DNA of 7,493 nucleotides from Planctomycetaceae bacterium. Lineage in GTDB: Bacteria > Planctomycetota > Planctomycetia > Pirellulales > Thermoguttaceae. The position numbers were made by a program, and so were the translations under genes. The DNA is taken from the NCBI GenBank assembly GCA_031257725.1, contig JAIROD010000128.1, positions 1 to 7,493 on the forward strand. The letters run 5' to 3'. The notes below the pieces were generated by a model. The model ran no database searches and was not told the origin of the DNA. It saw only the letters and a program-made list of their open reading frames with translations. Below, in pieces: positions 4,571-7,493 of the stretch; positions within the stretch are counted from its first letter, which is position 1; each line of letters starts with the position of its first letter.

Positions 4571-7493
4571 ATGAATGAAGAACACTTTCACACGACGGAT
4601 TTTTCACACAATAATTTACCGTTATCAGACGACAGTCCGGCGGAAAATGGAACGCCTCATTCCATGCCGATTGGTTCGCCGGACAATAATTTATTGTTGC
4701 AAAAAGAATCGGAAGAACCGGAAGAAAAAGTGCTTTCGAGTTTTCTGCCGGAACCGTCCGCTTCGGAATCAGAGGAAGGGGAAACCGCTGCCGTTTTAAC
4801 TCCTGAAATTTTTTCTTCAGGAGCAATTCCATCGGGAACAATGTTAGGACATTTCATCATTAACAGTTTTATTGGCGGCGGCGGTATGGGTCGAGTTTAT
4901 CTTGCAACCGATACGGCTCTTGACCGGAAAGTGGCAGTCAAAGTGCTTCCGCGTCAACGTGCTAATGATTCGGCTACTGTTGCGCGATTTATGAATGAAG
5001 CGAAGTCGGCGGCTCGGCTCAATCATGAACATATTGCCCAAGTTTATTTTGCGGGAGAACAATCAGGAATTCCTTACATCGCTTTCGAATATGTTGAAGG
5101 AACCAATGTTCGTTCGATGGTTGATGATTATGACGCATTTCCGTTACCGCAATCGCTCAATTATTTGATACAAATTTCTCATGCCTTAGCTCATGCCGCA
5201 GATCATGGCGTGGTGCATCGTGATGTGAAGCCGTCGAATATTTTGATTACACGTGAAGGTCGAGCCAAGTTGATTGATATGGGACTTGCCCGATTGCTTG
5301 ATCCGTCGGAATCGCAAGAAGACCTGACCGCCAGTGGCGTAACACTTGGGACATTCGATTATATTTCACCGGAACAAGCGCGTGATCCGCGAAGTGCGGA
5401 TATTCGAAGCGATATTTATTCGCTGGGTTGTACTTTCTTTTTCATGCTTTCCGGTCGTCCGCCTTTTCCTGAAGGAACGGTGTTGCAAAAATTATTACAG
5501 CATCAGGGCGATGAACCGCCTGATATCCGCGCTTTTCAACCGAATATTCCCGCCGAAGTTGCCTTGTTGATTCAAAAAATGATGGCAAAGGATCCGCGTC
5601 AACGGTTTCAGACTCCGTCTGCACTCATCGAATCATTAGTTAATGTTGCTAAAATGCTTGGTCTTCAACCTACCGGACCGGGTAAACTCATTTGGGTGAT
5701 GTCGCCGCCGTCACGAACATCGCTCCTTCTAAAACATGTTCCTTGGCTTGCAGCAGTAGCCTGTCTTATCGTTATAGTAGGACTGTTGAATCTCTATTCT
5801 TCGGAACAGTTCGGAAAACTCGAAATTCCCAATATCCCCAATATTCCTAATATTGATACGGCAAAAATCAATGCGTCCTCTACCGCTTCACCCGAAACAG
5901 GAAACGTTGTTTCAACATTATCGCCAACGGTTCCGGCAATAAAAGAAACAGGAACATTTCGTGAAAACCGTATTCCTTTTAACGCAACATTTTATTCTCC
6001 GTCCGTATCCCGTTCCGCAAATTTATTGCTTTCCGCAACGATGAGTTCAGACACTTTTGGGGGCGGACTTCGTCCTGCGTTTCTTCCAATCAGCGGACGA
6101 ATCGGCGGTTCAAGAGATGAAGGTCAAAACTCTAACGGAATATTAAGCGTTTTGGAAATTCAAAAGTTGTCCGGTACTGTCGAAAATCCGGTAACAGAAT
6201 TTACTGGATCGGAATTGTCTCTTCCCAAACAACGTTGTGTTGATCCGAGCGGCGAAACTCCGGGTTCTTATGCTTCGCTTGGCGTTGCCTTAGCCGATGC
6301 CGAAAAGCAAACGGCAATCGAATTAAAATGGAACAATTATATGAAAATTGATCCGTTGATATTTTCCGGTCGTCAATTAAAAATTGTTGCGGCAAAGGGT
6401 TATTATCCGATTTTGCTTTTTGAATCTTCGGATTCATCATACGTTTCACAAAATCCGCGAAGTATGTTTACTGTTGGTTCCAGCGAAATTGAATTTGCCG
6501 ATCTTGCAATTGAAATGCGAATTCGTCAAGGAGTTTTGGCTCAGGATTGGTCGTTGTTTGAACTGGTTGGCGGAAACAAACTGACGTTTTCACATTGTTG
6601 TTTAACGATACGAAATAAAGCGATTTCAGATAATTCTGCGTATCATGATGACGTTGCCTTTTTTCGAAACGCAACAAGTCAAGGCGGAATCAGTCCTCTT
6701 GCGTTTGATTTGACTGCCGAAACGTCAACTTCCTCTTTGGGATTTTTTTTTGATGTAACAAATCCAGGAAATGTTGAAACGAATTCATCCGGTACCGCAG
6801 AGCGGTTGAATATGACGGTAACAGATTCATTTTTACGAGGCGAGGCGACATTGTTACAATGTGATGTTCCGCAAGCGGTTGAATGTCATGTTAAAAATTC
6901 GCTGATTGCTTTAGCCAAACCGTTTGTTCAGACGGAAGACACCAAACGAACAACACCGCAAGATTCTGTTGTTCGTATTCGGTTGGATCATATTACTTTT
7001 TTGGGAAATTTTACTTTTGCTCGACAAATTCGAAACTCTTTTGCGACGGAACCGATGAAACTTGAAATTGGGGCATGGAATTCGATTTTTTTCCTCAATC
7101 AACTTCCATTGGCAATATTTCGCGGAGCACCTTCAAGTCAAAGTGCGTTTGATTATTTCAAATGGACGGGCGGCTCGAATTATTTCCAAAATGTAACATT
7201 GGGTTGGAAATTTACGCCGGCTCTTTCGGCATCGGAGGGCGGAATAACCTATGACATGCCGATTGCGGAATGGAAAGAAAAAATGAATCCTGTTGCGGAA
7301 AAAGATGTTCAACGGATGACAAAAATAGACGTACTAAAATTCGATGAGATTCGTAAACCGATGCATCAATTGTTACCGGAAGACCTGCGATTCCGTCCCG
7401 AATCACGTATAACCGATACAGAAAAAGCCTCCGCCGGAATTCCTGCCGAAACATTAAACTGGTTACCGCCAAGCTGGACAAACAACATCAGTC
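4571..7493 (+). CDS. Membrane-anchored Ser/Thr protein kinase with large outer domain (partial, 3' end outside window)
   Basis: The frame stays open from the ATG at 4571 to the window end, 974 codons. An in-frame TAA at 4553 makes this the first possible ATG; no Shine-Dalgarno sequence precedes it. Residues 1-90 are acidic, low-complexity and probably disordered. The Hanks-type kinase domain spans about 94-356: glycine loop IGGGGMGRVY (101-110), VAVK lysine K124, helix-C E143, catalytic HRDVKPSN (216-223; D218), metal-binding DMG (236-238) where DFG is usual, and SPE (266-268). All residues needed for catalysis are present. One membrane helix (about 389-408) follows, then three IPN repeats (419-427). 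The rest is outside the cytoplasm; from about 565 its short alternating strands (for example LKIVAAKGYYPILLF, MFTVGSSEIEFADLAI) resemble a right-handed parallel beta-helix. LRFRPES and WLPP near 939-968 resemble the closing segment of planctomycete beta-helix proteins, so the stop is probably not far past the window. Likely a sensor kinase; ligand and targets unknown. Confidence 0.93.
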   Translation, partial: MNEEHFHTTDFSHNNLPLSDDSPAENGTPHSMPIGSPDNNLLLQKESEEPEEKVLSSFLPEPSASESEEGETAAVLTPEIFSSGAIPSGTMLGHFIINSFIGGGGMGRVYLATDTALDRKVAVKVLPRQRANDSATVARFMNEAKSAARLNHEHIAQVYFAGEQSGIPYIAFEYVEGTNVRSMVDDYDAFPLPQSLNYLIQISHALAHAADHGVVHRDVKPSNILITREGRAKLIDMGLARLLDPSESQEDLTASGVTLGTFDYISPEQARDPRSADIRSDIYSLGCTFFFMLSGRPPFPEGTVLQKLLQHQGDEPPDIRAFQPNIPAEVALLIQKMMAKDPRQRFQTPSALIESLVNVAKMLGLQPTGPGKLIWVMSPPSRTSLLLKHVPWLAAVACLIVIVGLLNLYSSEQFGKLEIPNIPNIPNIDTAKINASSTASPETGNVVSTLSPTVPAIKETGTFRENRIPFNATFYSPSVSRSANLLLSATMSSDTFGGGLRPAFLPISGRIGGSRDEGQNSNGILSVLEIQKLSGTVENPVTEFTGSELSLPKQRCVDPSGETPGSYASLGVALADAEKQTAIELKWNNYMKIDPLIFSGRQLKIVAAKGYYPILLFESSDSSYVSQNPRSMFTVGSSEIEFADLAIEMRIRQGVLAQDWSLFELVGGNKLTFSHCCLTIRNKAISDNSAYHDDVAFFRNATSQGGISPLAFDLTAETSTSSLGFFFDVTNPGNVETNSSGTAERLNMTVTDSFLRGEATLLQCDVPQAVECHVKNSLIALAKPFVQTEDTKRTTPQDSVVRIRLDHITFLGNFTFARQIRNSFATEPMKLEIGAWNSIFFLNQLPLAIFRGAPSSQSAFDYFKWTGGSNYFQNVTLGWKFTPALSASEGGITYDMPIAEWKEKMNPVAEKDVQRMTKIDVLKFDEIRKPMHQLLPEDLRFRPESRITDTEKASAGIPAETLNWLPPSWTNNIS

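Noticed and set aside
4533..4860. Minus- and plus-strand frames of 67-102 codons over the kinase N-terminus
   Set aside because: They lie in other frames of the kinase coding sequence and show only low-complexity shadows of it.

Overview
The window holds three protein genes separated by unusually long, repeat-rich intergenic DNA. The best guess for the source is a member of Planctomycetota. Three things point there: a membrane-anchored Hanks-type Ser/Thr kinase with a very large outer domain of planctomycete style (HRDVKPSN catalytic loop, DMG in place of DFG, beta-helix-like C-terminal half), gene starts without Shine-Dalgarno sequences, and single genes scattered among repeats instead of packed operons. 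This is inference from protein style; there is no rRNA or other marker in the window.

Layout. Positions 1-755 have no convincing gene. They hold a perfect 29-bp inverted repeat at the left edge, a small hairpin, a minisatellite of about fourteen 21-bp units (302-596), and a short stretch with a degenerate 9-bp periodicity and a hairpin. Positions 756-1841 (minus strand) encode a DnaA-like AAA+ protein with the ATPase and DNA-binding domains but no N-terminal domain I, and with several key residues changed. Positions 1842-2271 are a divergent intergenic region with candidate promoters, three 13-bp direct repeats and an (AAC)5 tract. Positions 2272-3579 (plus strand) encode a GT4-type glycosyltransferase. 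An array of seven tandem units of about 113 bp starts 3 bases after its stop codon and runs to about 4480. Inside the last three units a 30-bp hairpin module has been further amplified. Positions 4571 to the window end (plus strand) are one open frame for the Ser/Thr kinase, cut off by the window edge after 974 codons.

How the genes work together: nothing in the sequence ties the three genes into one pathway. The glycosyltransferase probably builds a surface or capsular glycan. The kinase probably senses something outside the cytoplasm and phosphorylates cytoplasmic targets. The DnaA-like protein is either a divergent initiator or a paralogue with a regulatory role. Each looks like its own transcription unit. 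The strongest candidates for something undescribed are the nested tandem array between the glycosyltransferase and the kinase, and the DnaA-like protein with altered nucleotide-binding and DNA-reading residues.
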